64,000 bases of DNA from Colenecus sp045113495 (lineage in GTDB: Bacteria > Bacteroidota > Bacteroidia > Bacteroidales > Bacteroidaceae): NCBI GenBank assembly GCA_045113495.1, contig JBGUIZ010000041.1:123360-187359 (forward strand), read 5' to 3'. The translations under genes were made by a program, and so were the position numbers. This document shows, piece after piece, positions 35,929 to 45,068 of the stretch (positions are counted from its first letter, which is position 1; every line of letters begins with the position of its first letter). The notes beneath the pieces were generated by a model that worked only from the letters and a program-made list of their open reading frames with translations, had not been told where the DNA came from and made no database searches.

Positions 35929-35936
35929 TACCTTTG
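35929..35936 (+). promoter_or_regulatory. -7 promoter element for the C10 peptidase gene
   Basis: TACCTTTG matches TAnnTTTG, 98 bp before the C10 start. No good -33 TTG is visible 20 bp upstream. It touches the left arm of the hairpin at 35937. Confidence 0.5.
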
Positions 35937-35984
35937 CGCCTGATTTCAACTTAATAGTCCTTATGAAGTCAGGCGTTTTTCTTT
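35937..35984 (+). terminator. hairpin plus T-run after tsaE
   Basis: CGCCTGATTTCA (35937-35948) pairs with TGAAGTCAGGCG (35964-35975), a 12-bp stem with one wobble, followed by TTTTTCTTT. It fits an intrinsic terminator for the porW-porX-tsaE operon. A transcript starting from the adjacent -7 element would lack part of the left arm and so could escape it. Confidence 0.65.
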
Positions 35985-36033
35985 ATCATAAACTATAATG
36001 AAATAATTAATCCGTAACCTTACATGCCGTTTT

Positions 36034-38517
36034 ATGAAAAAAACAATACTCCTTTTCCTGCTGTGTCTTAAAGTTTGCTGGAGTTACTCTCAGCGTATCA
36101 CCGAGCAGGAGGCACTGGACCGTGCCCTGCAGTACATGTCAACATCCATGAACACAGGTATGCGCGCACCTTCAAGAGGCGGCGGTGCCAAGCCGGAGTC
36201 TGCACCTGTTGAGGCAGGCAGTATCTATGCATTCAACCTGGATGGAGGCGGCTACATCATTGCATCGGCCGACAGCCGTGCCCTGCCCGTGCTTGGATAC
36301 AGCACCACCGGCAGCATGGACTGGGAAAATCTGCCCCCGAATATGAAGGAGTGGCTCAAGAGCTATGACGAGGCATTGGCCACCCTGGGTGACCAGATGG
36401 ATTTTCTGGACGGTAACAAACTTGGAGATACCGGACAGGCTCTGCACAATACACGTAAAGACAAGGCACCTGTAGAGCCACTGATATCCACTCACTGGGA
36501 TCAGGATGAACCCTATTGGGATATGGTTCCGCTTTATGACGGATATGATGATGATCTGAAAGGACAACATTGTTATGCAGGATGCGTAGCGGTCTCAATG
36601 GCTCAGATCATGAATTATTACAAATGGCCCCTGACCGTACCTGACGGTCTGCCAGCCTATGATGAAGAAAAGTCAGCAAAACGAGGTGATAAGATATGGC
36701 ACATTGATGCCCTGCCACCTGTTGCTTTTGATTGGGATAACATGCTGGATGACTACGCCGTAGTGGATCCTAAGACACAAAAATTAACGGAGCAGTTAGG
36801 CACTGAAGCACAACGAAAAGCAGTTGCCACACTAATGCGGTACTGCGGTCAGGCTATTGAGATGTCATACTCACCCGAAGGATCCAGTGCATACACCGAG
36901 ATTCAAGCTGAAAAACTTGCCTGTTACTTTGACTATCCTTCAGCATTATATCTAAGAAACAATGGAAGATTCAGTATTGAGGAATGGGAGGATATCATTT
37001 ATAGTGAACTTGCAGCCGGGCGTCCTGTAATATATGGAGGTTATAGTCATAATGGTGGGCACTCATTTGTTTGTGACGGTTATGACGGAAACGGTTTATT
37101 TCATATAAACTGGGGTTGGAGTGGTCGTGCGGACGGCTATTTCTCTCTTTCCGTTCTCAATCCCTACATTACAAGTGCCAATGCAATATATTTAGGCTTC
37201 TGCATAGATCAGGATGCAATCATCTATCTGGATCCCAAGATGGAGAAAACTGCAGATTTATCTATTTTCCAGAAAGAAATAGCACATACATCTTGTCCGT
37301 CCTTGCAAGATAGAGATTCCATAAATATCTCATTCACCTGTTACAGGGATGATGTCGACAAGTTGACAGCGGACTGTGCATTAGGAACGGTTGACAGTAA
37401 CGGACAACTCAATCCGTTGTTTATGGTAGATCCTAACGATTCTGTTATCTATCGGAAAAATCTCATGTGTGTAAAGATTGATTCCACATACTTCCAGCCC
37501 GGCGATACCATCACCCTCTATCCGATGCTTCGTTACCGCCTGCCTGAGGCCGAATGGAATATAATTCCCCCGCTAAAGTATTATATTGAGACCGGACGAG
37601 ATGCTGACGGAAAGTTCTTTGTTGACATTTATAGCAGTCTTGAAAACATAGAATGTGTAGGAGGTGCTATAACCAAAGGTGCAAAACATCTTGATAAGAA
37701 AGGCATTATCACAGTATATGTCAGGAACCTGTCAAATCTCAGTACTTACTGCAAATTGTATCTGACACCCCGGTATTACGGAAATATAGATCCTTCAGAA
37801 ATCAATGATTACACTGCTCATTCCGGCGAGAGGATGATAAGCGGTGCTTATCTTAGAGGTGGACAGATTAGTGAGGTTAATTTCTATTTTGTACCTAATT
37901 GTGGAGGAACCACTCTCTTCCAGTTATCCACATCATCAAGCAGCGGATTTATCGGTTCTTTTATTCTTGAGCTGAACAATGACACTCTTACAGATTACAG
38001 CAAATATGTAGTCAACAACAGCTATTTCAATATTGAAGACGGTGAATGGTATTACAATGTTGAATTGTGTGATACATTTTTTGATGAAATGTCATACTGG
38101 ATTCCGTCAGACAGTTTAGGACTCAAGATAAACACCTATTATAACGGATCTCAGGTAAGCAGCCGGATAATCCGTGATGAGTTGATAGAGTATCTTACCG
38201 AACTGCCAGATGAAGGCGGTTGGGGAGATTATACCTTTGTCCAGGAGGTTCCTATTGAGATAATGGGTAGCGGAGAATACAGTATGGAATCATACATTGG
38301 TAAATGTATTGGTGACAGTCTCATTGATACATACTGCAGACATTCATACTCATTCCTTTACTCAGACCCCACCGGCATCGGCCCCGTAAGTCCCGCAAAT
38401 GCAAGTGGCCCCTATTATGATCTGATGGGCCGCAAGATCAACGGTACACCCAAACGGAAAGGCCTCTATATTTCTACAGCGGTGCCCTCTGTTTCATTGA
38501 GTGGCCCGAATTGGTAG
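36034..38517 (+). CDS. C10-family (streptopain-like) cysteine peptidase with altered C terminus
   Basis: An 827-residue exported protease. It has a signal peptide (about 1-19), an inhibitory pro-region (about 20-150), then the catalytic domain: Cys184 in YAGCVAVSMAQIMNYY and His343 in GGHSFVCDGYDGNGLFHINWGWSG, the classical C10 pair. Beta-rich domains follow to about residue 780. The end looks like a T9SS-type domain (YYDLMGRKINGTPKRKGLYI), but the expected last strands are missing: after GLYI the frame continues STAVPSVSLSGPNW, which is tsaE 3' sequence read in the wrong frame. It is probably secreted by T9SS in its original form; whether this version is secreted is doubtful. The second half looks more AT-rich than the flanking core genes. 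Confidence 0.88.
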   Translation: MKKTILLFLLCLKVCWSYSQRITEQEALDRALQYMSTSMNTGMRAPSRGGGAKPESAPVEAGSIYAFNLDGGGYIIASADSRALPVLGYSTTGSMDWENLPPNMKEWLKSYDEALATLGDQMDFLDGNKLGDTGQALHNTRKDKAPVEPLISTHWDQDEPYWDMVPLYDGYDDDLKGQHCYAGCVAVSMAQIMNYYKWPLTVPDGLPAYDEEKSAKRGDKIWHIDALPPVAFDWDNMLDDYAVVDPKTQKLTEQLGTEAQRKAVATLMRYCGQAIEMSYSPEGSSAYTEIQAEKLACYFDYPSALYLRNNGRFSIEEWEDIIYSELAAGRPVIYGGYSHNGGHSFVCDGYDGNGLFHINWGWSGRADGYFSLSVLNPYITSANAIYLGFCIDQDAIIYLDPKMEKTADLSIFQKEIAHTSCPSLQDRDSINISFTCYRDDVDKLTADCALGTVDSNGQLNPLFMVDPNDSVIYRKNLMCVKIDSTYFQPGDTITLYPMLRYRLPEAEWNIIPPLKYYIETGRDADGKFFVDIYSSLENIECVGGAITKGAKHLDKKGIITVYVRNLSNLSTYCKLYLTPRYYGNIDPSEINDYTAHSGERMISGAYLRGGQISEVNFYFVPNCGGTTLFQLSTSSSSGFIGSFILELNNDTLTDYSKYVVNNSYFNIEDGEWYYNVELCDTFFDEMSYWIPSDSLGLKINTYYNGSQVSSRIIRDELIEYLTELPDEGGWGDYTFVQEVPIEIMGSGEYSMESYIGKCIGDSLIDTYCRHSYSFLYSDPTGIGPVSPANASGPYYDLMGRKINGTPKRKGLYISTAVPSVSLSGPNW

Positions 38518-38594
38518 AGGAGCTGCTCCCGCTCGATGCCAAGAAGGTTAACATAACCGAGAACAGTGACGGTTCACGAATAATTACCCTTTAG
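38469..38594 (+). pseudogene. tsaE: displaced tsaE 3' end (last 42 codons)
   Basis: This stretch encodes, in its own frame, the TsaE C terminus from YFYSGALCFIEWPELVEELL to the stop codon. It aligns without gaps to 35772-35897. By hand count 104 of 126 bases and 37 of 41 residues match, and most differences are silent. It has no start and no P-loop half, so it is a remnant. Its first 49 bases (to 38517) are also the 3' end of the C10 reading frame. The next gene starts 11 bp after it. Confidence 0.93.
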
Positions 38595-38605
38595 TCTATA
38601 TAAAA

Positions 38606-39418
38606 ATGAGAAAGTTTATATTGAGAATTGCAGCCGTTATTTGCGGCATGGTGACAACAGTTATCACATCATGTGACTTTAATAATGAGAATGTGACTTA
38701 CATCACAAGTTACATGTATGAAGTCCGTATGGATTACGCCCAAAGCGTTTGCTACGCCAAAGATGCTAGCGATGCACAGAACGCTTTCAATGAGGTTATC
38801 GGCACCAACGGAACATATTACCAGCTTTATCAAAGAAACCAGGACAGTCAGATGAAAGCCGGATGCGAGAATGTCAGGAAACAGTTTGCCAACACCATGA
38901 GCACCTACATGAAGTTTGATCTTATTCGCACAACCGTCAGTTCTGATCCCAGTTCAAAGCAGAAAAAGGATACAATAGGTACATACGTAATGGGACAGGC
39001 TCTCACCAAACCATACGTTTCTTATTCAATTACAACTAATGAGAAAGAAGCCTATGCTGCTCTCAGTGCCCTCAAAAACACATTGGATCAAAATACTTAC
39101 AAAGCTAGCTACAGGACTTTGAGAACTCTACTGGGCATACACTCCTCCAGCACCACAACCTCAGGCAACGGTTCAAGTACAATAACAATGATTACCAATT
39201 CTGCTTTTGACACTCATTTCAAGAATGAGTTCAGCAAGGTTTGGGAAGATAGCGAAGATTATGACCGTTATGTGGCATACGCATGTGATTCAATCGCATC
39301 AGCTCACGCACAGGATACTCTGGCCGTTCAGGCTGTAGTCACAGTATCAAAGATAGGTTTCCTGAATAAGGAGGTAACACAACTTTGGACAAAGACATTT
39401 CCTGTCACTGTAGAATAA
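38606..39418 (+). CDS. lipoprotein of unknown function, first gene of MACPF cluster
   Basis: A 270-residue predicted lipoprotein with signal MRKFILRIAAVICGMVTTVITSC (Cys23). The mature part is rich in Tyr, Ser, Thr and Asn, with helical sections (NEKEAYAALSALKNTLDQ, FKNEFSKVWEDSEDYDRYVAYACDSIASAHAQD) and a Ser/Thr/Gly linker (SSSTTTSGNGSST). No family recognised. It starts 11 bp after the displaced tsaE end and has no obvious promoter of its own, so in its original setting it was probably read through from tsaE. Confidence 0.75.
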   Translation: MRKFILRIAAVICGMVTTVITSCDFNNENVTYITSYMYEVRMDYAQSVCYAKDASDAQNAFNEVIGTNGTYYQLYQRNQDSQMKAGCENVRKQFANTMSTYMKFDLIRTTVSSDPSSKQKKDTIGTYVMGQALTKPYVSYSITTNEKEAYAALSALKNTLDQNTYKASYRTLRTLLGIHSSSTTTSGNGSSTITMITNSAFDTHFKNEFSKVWEDSEDYDRYVAYACDSIASAHAQDTLAVQAVVTVSKIGFLNKEVTQLWTKTFPVTVE

Positions 39419-39458
39419 TCAATAACAAAACATTTCCAATAATTTAAATATTATAATT

Positions 39459-40952
39459 ATGAAAAAGCTTTTGAATATGTTGATGGCAGTTGTCATCGGT
39501 GCAGTATTCTTTGCCTGCACAGATGACAACAAAGATGAGATCAGCCTTGTCGTAAACAATGATATCGCCGAAGTGAGCATTGACCGCATAGGTGGTGAGA
39601 TTTCCATTCCGGTAACCACTACCGGCGAATGGGAAGCAACTCTTTCCGACAACTCCATCAAGTGGGCTATGGTATGGACAGGCCAAGGTAAAGGGGACGG
39701 CAATGCCGTAATCTATGTAAGTCATCTTGACCCACGTACACAGTTGAATCAACGTACCGCCACACTCACAATAAAGTCCGGTAACAACACTCAATCAATC
39801 ACAGTACGCCAGTTCATAGGCCTTAGGGATGGCGAGACTGCCGAGAACGAAGGTGAAATATACGCCGACCTGTGGAACGGTAAAGGTATTGGCCATGGAC
39901 TCAACCCCCTGACAGGCCAATTATCACGTGATGCCGTATTCAACCTATACGGTTTGAACAAACTTATCAAGACCGAGCCTGCCAAGTGGGCATCATTCTA
40001 CAGACAGTCTCCGGGTCCGGGTGTAGATGGAGAGGTAACCCTTGTCGATACTCTTGAAGACAACACCAAAGGTATTAAGGCCAGTGTCGGAATTGATGTT
40101 ACATACGCGACGGTCAAGTTTCATCTGGATGTTGATTTTCAAAATACCGGCAGACAATATGAAAAAGCCGACCGCTATTTAGGCTCATACCACACCACTT
40201 TCCTGACTGGTGAAATTGGCATAGGAAATATCAGGTCTGTCATTACAAAGGATCCCAATCTTGACAATGATGAAACACAAATGCTGCTTGAACCAATTGC
40301 ACAGGATTATTACCTTGCTATAAAAGAGGCATATGACAATCAGGACGATGAATCATTTACAGAATTAGTAGAGAGTCTGTGCGAAGAAATAGGTCCCGTA
40401 ATCGTCACGAAGGCAGAACTAGGTGGTGACTGTGTAATACAGTTGGTATTCAATGAACTGGCACAGCAAGACAGTTTTATAGTTAAGGGAAACATCGGCG
40501 CAGGTATAAAGGCCGGTGTGTTTGAACTCAAAGCTACGGTCAATGCCGAATATTCAAAAATAGGTGAGGATATCTGGAAGAACTCCACACGCACTATTAC
40601 GGCTCATGGAGGCAGCAGTGAAGCATTATCAAAGATGTTGCAAGCCTTGGAAGCAGGTACGGACGATATGAACACCGTACGCGCCAATATCAGGGACGCC
40701 ACCAGTGAATGGGTCAGGTCTATTAACTGTTACGATGACCCGGATCTTGCCAAGCAAGCCAAGATGAACGGAAGGGGAGATAACACGGCCTTGGTCAGCG
40801 TTCAATACTCACCTATCTGGCAAGTGTTCCCAATCAAATATCAGAAAAAGATCAAGAATATTATCGTAGATCTGTATAAAGGAAAGAAGCTAGTTACCGT
40901 TGACCCACAGTTGTTGGGAATCGTCGATGATAACGGTGTTGTTTCCGAGTGA
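39459..40952 (+). CDS. BACON + degenerate MACPF-like lipoprotein
   Basis: A 497-residue lipoprotein (FFAC, Cys20). Residues about 28-120 form a BACON-like Ig domain ending SITVRQFIG. The rest follows the MACPF layout: GKGIGHGLNPLTG, a possible signature region IGPVIVTKAELGG (311-323) aligned with YGSHVVTRSKVGG and FGTHLVTYADLGG of the next two proteins, then a GG and a PIWQVFP segment near the end. The usual Y/F-G-T/S-H is replaced by IGPV, so it is a divergent member and pore formation is uncertain. It may be a partner or immunity-like variant. Gap to the previous gene is 40 bp. Confidence 0.7.
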   Translation: MKKLLNMLMAVVIGAVFFACTDDNKDEISLVVNNDIAEVSIDRIGGEISIPVTTTGEWEATLSDNSIKWAMVWTGQGKGDGNAVIYVSHLDPRTQLNQRTATLTIKSGNNTQSITVRQFIGLRDGETAENEGEIYADLWNGKGIGHGLNPLTGQLSRDAVFNLYGLNKLIKTEPAKWASFYRQSPGPGVDGEVTLVDTLEDNTKGIKASVGIDVTYATVKFHLDVDFQNTGRQYEKADRYLGSYHTTFLTGEIGIGNIRSVITKDPNLDNDETQMLLEPIAQDYYLAIKEAYDNQDDESFTELVESLCEEIGPVIVTKAELGGDCVIQLVFNELAQQDSFIVKGNIGAGIKAGVFELKATVNAEYSKIGEDIWKNSTRTITAHGGSSEALSKMLQALEAGTDDMNTVRANIRDATSEWVRSINCYDDPDLAKQAKMNGRGDNTALVSVQYSPIWQVFPIKYQKKIKNIIVDLYKGKKLVTVDPQLLGIVDDNGVVSE

Positions 40953-40978
40953 GTTCCAACCAGAATCGGACTTTCCTT

Positions 40979-42718
40979 ATGAAACGTAGTGTTTTAATCT
41001 CCTCTGCAGCAATTATAGTGGCGGTTACACTCATCTTGTCAGCCTGTCAAAAGAATATTGACATGCTGTACGAGAAACAACCCCACAGGATGAATTGTTC
41101 TCCTTTTACCCGTGCGATTGCCGACACAATGACCATCGCTGATTTCAACAGGACTTATGGAGTTGGCTTCAGTTATGACGGTATCTGGGGCGAACAATGC
41201 AACATGCGGGATGTCCACAGCGCCGTCATTGACTTGGGAGCCGTACGCAAATGGGAACAGGAAGAAGAATGGCACAGTCCACTGTTCTACTCTACCCAAG
41301 AGAGTGAATACACCTCTAAGGTTCAGACGGCATACAGCCACAGTGAGTATGTTCAAAAAATTGTGGTACATGCCGACGTGAATGCAAAACTAATTGTATT
41401 CAATGGAAATGTATCAGGTTCATTGACCATATGGGAAGGAGGTGAAACGAACGATTTCTACTGTTCTGTAAACTATTGCACTCCCAGTATGCAGATGACT
41501 CTAAGAGATGGTAACATACGGTCATTGATCAAGAGGGGACGGACCGACCTGCTCACACCCAACTTCCGTGATGCAATAGAGTGGATGGACAAGCACGACA
41601 GCGACGCCGCCATTGATTCGTTTCTGGTGACTTACGGTTCACACGTAGTAACCCGCTCTAAGGTGGGTGGTTCGTTGGACATTCTGATAAAGATGAAACG
41701 TGACTCGCTAGTGGATATAGATTCTAAACAAATTCTTGGTGATGCGGTTATAAAAGGTATTCTTAAAACCAGCGAAGATAACCAAGACACCAAGAAGGTC
41801 TTGAACATGTTAAACAGTGCAGACTGCAGCATCACAGTAAGAGGCGGTGACCTTAGCACTATGCCAAACCACCTGTTGCATTTCAGTTTTGGAGAATGCC
41901 CTAACCTTTCAGAGCATATAGATAAGTGGGCGGCAACCCTTAACTACTCCCCTGATGCCTACGCGAGCAACAACCTTGAGATGACTGATATGGAGATTAC
42001 TCCCATCTGGGAATACATCCCGAACAAGGAAGTAGCCAGAAGAGTAAGGTTACGCGTAGAAACAACCGCCGATGAACTTATCCGCTATGCCGGTTATCAG
42101 AATTTTACAAACACAAGTTTCCCACTACCACAAAGTGTTACTTGTAAAATAGGAGGTAAAAACACCACCTTCAACAATCCGGCCATAGTCAATGTTATTG
42201 CATCAGGACGCTACATTGCAACAATCTGTCGTGAGCAGATTAACCTTCCTGAGTTAGGCATAACAGAGGTTCAAGTAGTATACCCCATCTATAACCAACA
42301 AGTAAACCTGAGTAGCGGTTTCACCACCTATAACGACAAGTCCTACAGGGTATGCTGGTTCAACGGCATTTGCAAGGTGAAAACGGATACTCTTAATACC
42401 CCACAACCCGACAATATCATTTACATGACCTACGGTGTACCCGGGACTATTAAGTATTCTAATATAAGCTACCAGCCTAGTAATACGGTAATAGGTTACG
42501 AATGGCCTATGTCTATCATGGAAAATGGCGGCGTTGATACTGCAAAACCTTATTATCTGACCTACAAGAACGGTACTGATTTCCTTTTGCGCAGCACTGA
42601 TGGAACTGAGCAGTCCGGTACCCTGAACGGACTGCCCAATTGGAGCTATAATAACGGACGCATGGTGCGCAACAGGGAATACTACTATTATTGGAATCCT
42701 AATGAAGTGAACTACTAA
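40979..42718 (+). CDS. MACPF-domain lipoprotein
   Basis: A 579-residue lipoprotein (LSAC, Cys23). Residues about 55-360 form a membrane-attack-complex/perforin domain: YGVGFSYDGIWG, the signature YGSHVVTRSKVGGSLDI (219-235), the GGDLSTM segment, and TPIWEYIP closing the domain. A beta-rich C-terminal domain (about 380-579) may bind the target or surface. Bacteroidales MACPF proteins of the BSAP group kill related strains; membership here is inferred from fold and lipoprotein nature only. The start at 40979 gives the signal peptide MKRSVLISSAAIIVAVTLILSAC. It overlaps the next gene by 1 bp (TAATG). Confidence 0.85.
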   Translation: MKRSVLISSAAIIVAVTLILSACQKNIDMLYEKQPHRMNCSPFTRAIADTMTIADFNRTYGVGFSYDGIWGEQCNMRDVHSAVIDLGAVRKWEQEEEWHSPLFYSTQESEYTSKVQTAYSHSEYVQKIVVHADVNAKLIVFNGNVSGSLTIWEGGETNDFYCSVNYCTPSMQMTLRDGNIRSLIKRGRTDLLTPNFRDAIEWMDKHDSDAAIDSFLVTYGSHVVTRSKVGGSLDILIKMKRDSLVDIDSKQILGDAVIKGILKTSEDNQDTKKVLNMLNSADCSITVRGGDLSTMPNHLLHFSFGECPNLSEHIDKWAATLNYSPDAYASNNLEMTDMEITPIWEYIPNKEVARRVRLRVETTADELIRYAGYQNFTNTSFPLPQSVTCKIGGKNTTFNNPAIVNVIASGRYIATICREQINLPELGITEVQVVYPIYNQQVNLSSGFTTYNDKSYRVCWFNGICKVKTDTLNTPQPDNIIYMTYGVPGTIKYSNISYQPSNTVIGYEWPMSIMENGGVDTAKPYYLTYKNGTDFLLRSTDGTEQSGTLNGLPNWSYNNGRMVRNREYYYYWNPNEVNY

Positions 42719-45057
42719 TGAATACTGCAAGACATATAATAAGACTATCATACATCACTGCATGCTTGTTTATTATGGCATTATTCATCGTGGCCTGTCA
42801 CGTTGACAAACCATATTCTCTTTCAAAGTCCATTGAGTTGAGCGAGCAGCAGATTGAGATAGGAAGCATCGGACGTTATTACAGTATAACCGTGCATACA
42901 TCAGACCAAGGAATCTCATTTCATGATTTACGCGCAAGCACTGATACAGAATGGATACGTTTGGAGGCGGATACTATCAGCCGTGATGGACGACTCTCTT
43001 TCTACGTCAGCCCGAATACCGATGCCCGCAGCCGTAACGGCATAATAGAAATCACCACCCCTGCCAATAATTATGAGGTAGTAGTCCGTCAGCGTAGTGA
43101 AGCCGATGATGGCACCAATGCTCTTATCGGCAGTGAGCTGGGACGGAAAGCACGTGTGGGTTATGGCTACAACATGTTGATAGACTATATGGACCCTGCC
43201 AGTGTAACCGAGCCAATACTTGACTACGAACGACTGGTACAGGCCGAACAGCAATGGGGAACCATCATTACCGAAGTTGGTCGTGCGCTTCAGAGTCTAA
43301 GCTATCACAGTTCATACAGCATAGAAGAGATGTCATCATGGATGAGCCAACAGAGCACCACTGAGACAAAATTCCTTTTCTGCAATAAGAGCGTGAACAG
43401 GTTCAAAAGTACATCAGAGTATGATCTGAGCCAACAAACATTTGGGTACAGTTCACTGAGTAAGGTAATAGCCACTCGCTACGTTGACGATGGAAAGATA
43501 GAAAGTATTATACGTCAGGGAGGAAATATTTTCACCGATGAGTTCCTAGAGTTATACGATCAGGTTAACAACTGTCCTACCGATGATAATGTTACGCTTC
43601 TGGTAAACAAGTTCGGTACTCATTTAGTCACATATGCCGACCTGGGAGGACGTTTGGATTACTCAGTGAATTTCAGATCGGAGGAAACAAGCCGTGAAAG
43701 TGTTGAGAGGTATCTCAAGTACAAGAACGGCATTATGAAACAATCCAACGAGAGCAATGAAGCTTCACATGCCATAATCAGCAACGGAGGTCTCCATTTT
43801 GATATTTATGGAGGCACCGATGAATCCATACAAGCTCTCAGCAGAAACGCATCGACTAATGACCGTTACGGGCAGGTTGACCCCGCTGTACTTGGAAACT
43901 GGCTTAACAGTATCCAAGCAACTGATCCGGCGAGCGTTTCACTGGTACGTTGCTTACTGCAACCTATCTGGCAACTGTTCACAAGTCATGAGGCACAAGT
44001 AATGATTATAAACCATATCCTGGCCCTTTCATTCAGTGAGGGCGGTGACATAGGTAAACGAATCCAGGAACTAGGACTGGACAACTACTATCAGCTGAAA
44101 GTGACAGATGAGATACTCAAATTCGACAACTCAGCGACAAGCACCCTGGCGAAAGTCATCTATTATGACGGTTTACCCAAGGTTGAAGTGTGTAACGAGT
44201 ACGTTCCGGAGTTACGTGGTGACCGCCGTGTTACCATCTTCTATCCCATATTCAAAGGTAAGACCAATATACGTCGCGGCATTTTCCTTGGCGATGGACA
44301 GAATACACCGGCCGAAGTCACCTTTGATGACGCAGGTGGATGCTTTGTCCGGCAGTTGGAAGGCTACAATCCCGGTGACGTGCTCACTACATTGTATTAC
44401 ATTGACGGAGCCTTCTACCCCACCAGCATAGGTATAAACATACCTGCATACAACATGACCATTGCTGATGAATACTTGGAAATCCCAGGACAACCGGCTT
44501 ACGCTATTGTCAAGATAGGACCGACCTTCTGGATCAGAAAGAACATTTCAGATAAGTTGGGATTTGGAATACTTTATAACAGTTATGGCTATGAGACGTG
44601 GGAATACAGGGAATCAGTACGTAACAATGTGTTATATGCCGAAGTGTTCAACCCGTTGAATCAGAATCGGGTCAACACCCAAAAAGTTGGAAGTGATCCT
44701 GACAGATGGTATGTGCCCTCGGATGCAGACTTAAAGGCCATGATGAATTATATCGGCAAGAATCCCAAGGCTCTATTCCAAGGGCAACAGACAGGTTTCA
44801 ATGCAACTTTTGACGGATGCGAGATGGATTATGACTTTGTCTCAAAACGCCAATTGAGGGGATTAACATTGTTGTATCGCGGAGAACGCTGTTTCATAGC
44901 ATTCAAGTCTGACCGTTCACGTACAGCCAAGAACGGAACTGCACTGATGCTGCTTCTCGACTATTCCCTGACTCCAGTCCCTATAAACGAAGGCTATGGA
45001 TGCCGATATCCGGTACGTTTGTGCCGCACCAAGCTTTATAAACATGATAATCTTTAA
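42718..45057 (+). CDS. BACON + MACPF lipoprotein with FISUMP-like C-terminal domain
   Basis: A 779-residue lipoprotein (IVAC, Cys27). Residues about 35-127 are a BACON domain (ends NNYEVVVRQRSE). The MACPF domain spans about 135-440 with GRKARVGYGYNML and the canonical signature FGTHLVTYADLGGRLDY (299-315), a GGTDESI segment, and QPIWQLF. A middle beta domain follows, then about 590-775 resembles the FISUMP-type (C-type-lectin-like) domain: WIRKNI, RWYVPSDADLKAMMNYIG, YPVRLCR. It is the most complete MACPF protein of the three and a candidate for the surface-binding pore former. Confidence 0.85.
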   Translation: MNTARHIIRLSYITACLFIMALFIVACHVDKPYSLSKSIELSEQQIEIGSIGRYYSITVHTSDQGISFHDLRASTDTEWIRLEADTISRDGRLSFYVSPNTDARSRNGIIEITTPANNYEVVVRQRSEADDGTNALIGSELGRKARVGYGYNMLIDYMDPASVTEPILDYERLVQAEQQWGTIITEVGRALQSLSYHSSYSIEEMSSWMSQQSTTETKFLFCNKSVNRFKSTSEYDLSQQTFGYSSLSKVIATRYVDDGKIESIIRQGGNIFTDEFLELYDQVNNCPTDDNVTLLVNKFGTHLVTYADLGGRLDYSVNFRSEETSRESVERYLKYKNGIMKQSNESNEASHAIISNGGLHFDIYGGTDESIQALSRNASTNDRYGQVDPAVLGNWLNSIQATDPASVSLVRCLLQPIWQLFTSHEAQVMIINHILALSFSEGGDIGKRIQELGLDNYYQLKVTDEILKFDNSATSTLAKVIYYDGLPKVEVCNEYVPELRGDRRVTIFYPIFKGKTNIRRGIFLGDGQNTPAEVTFDDAGGCFVRQLEGYNPGDVLTTLYYIDGAFYPTSIGINIPAYNMTIADEYLEIPGQPAYAIVKIGPTFWIRKNISDKLGFGILYNSYGYETWEYRESVRNNVLYAEVFNPLNQNRVNTQKVGSDPDRWYVPSDADLKAMMNYIGKNPKALFQGQQTGFNATFDGCEMDYDFVSKRQLRGLTLLYRGERCFIAFKSDRSRTAKNGTALMLLLDYSLTPVPINEGYGCRYPVRLCRTKLYKHDNL

Positions 45058-45068
45058 AAAATACAGTT

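Noticed and set aside
35898..36033. Riboswitch in the leader of the C10 gene
   Set aside because: Only one simple terminator-like hairpin is visible, with no conserved riboswitch core.
36034..38517. C10 gene as a gingipain-like or C25 protease
   Set aside because: The YAGCVAVSMAQ and HINWGWSG motifs are those of C10, and the C25 motifs are absent.
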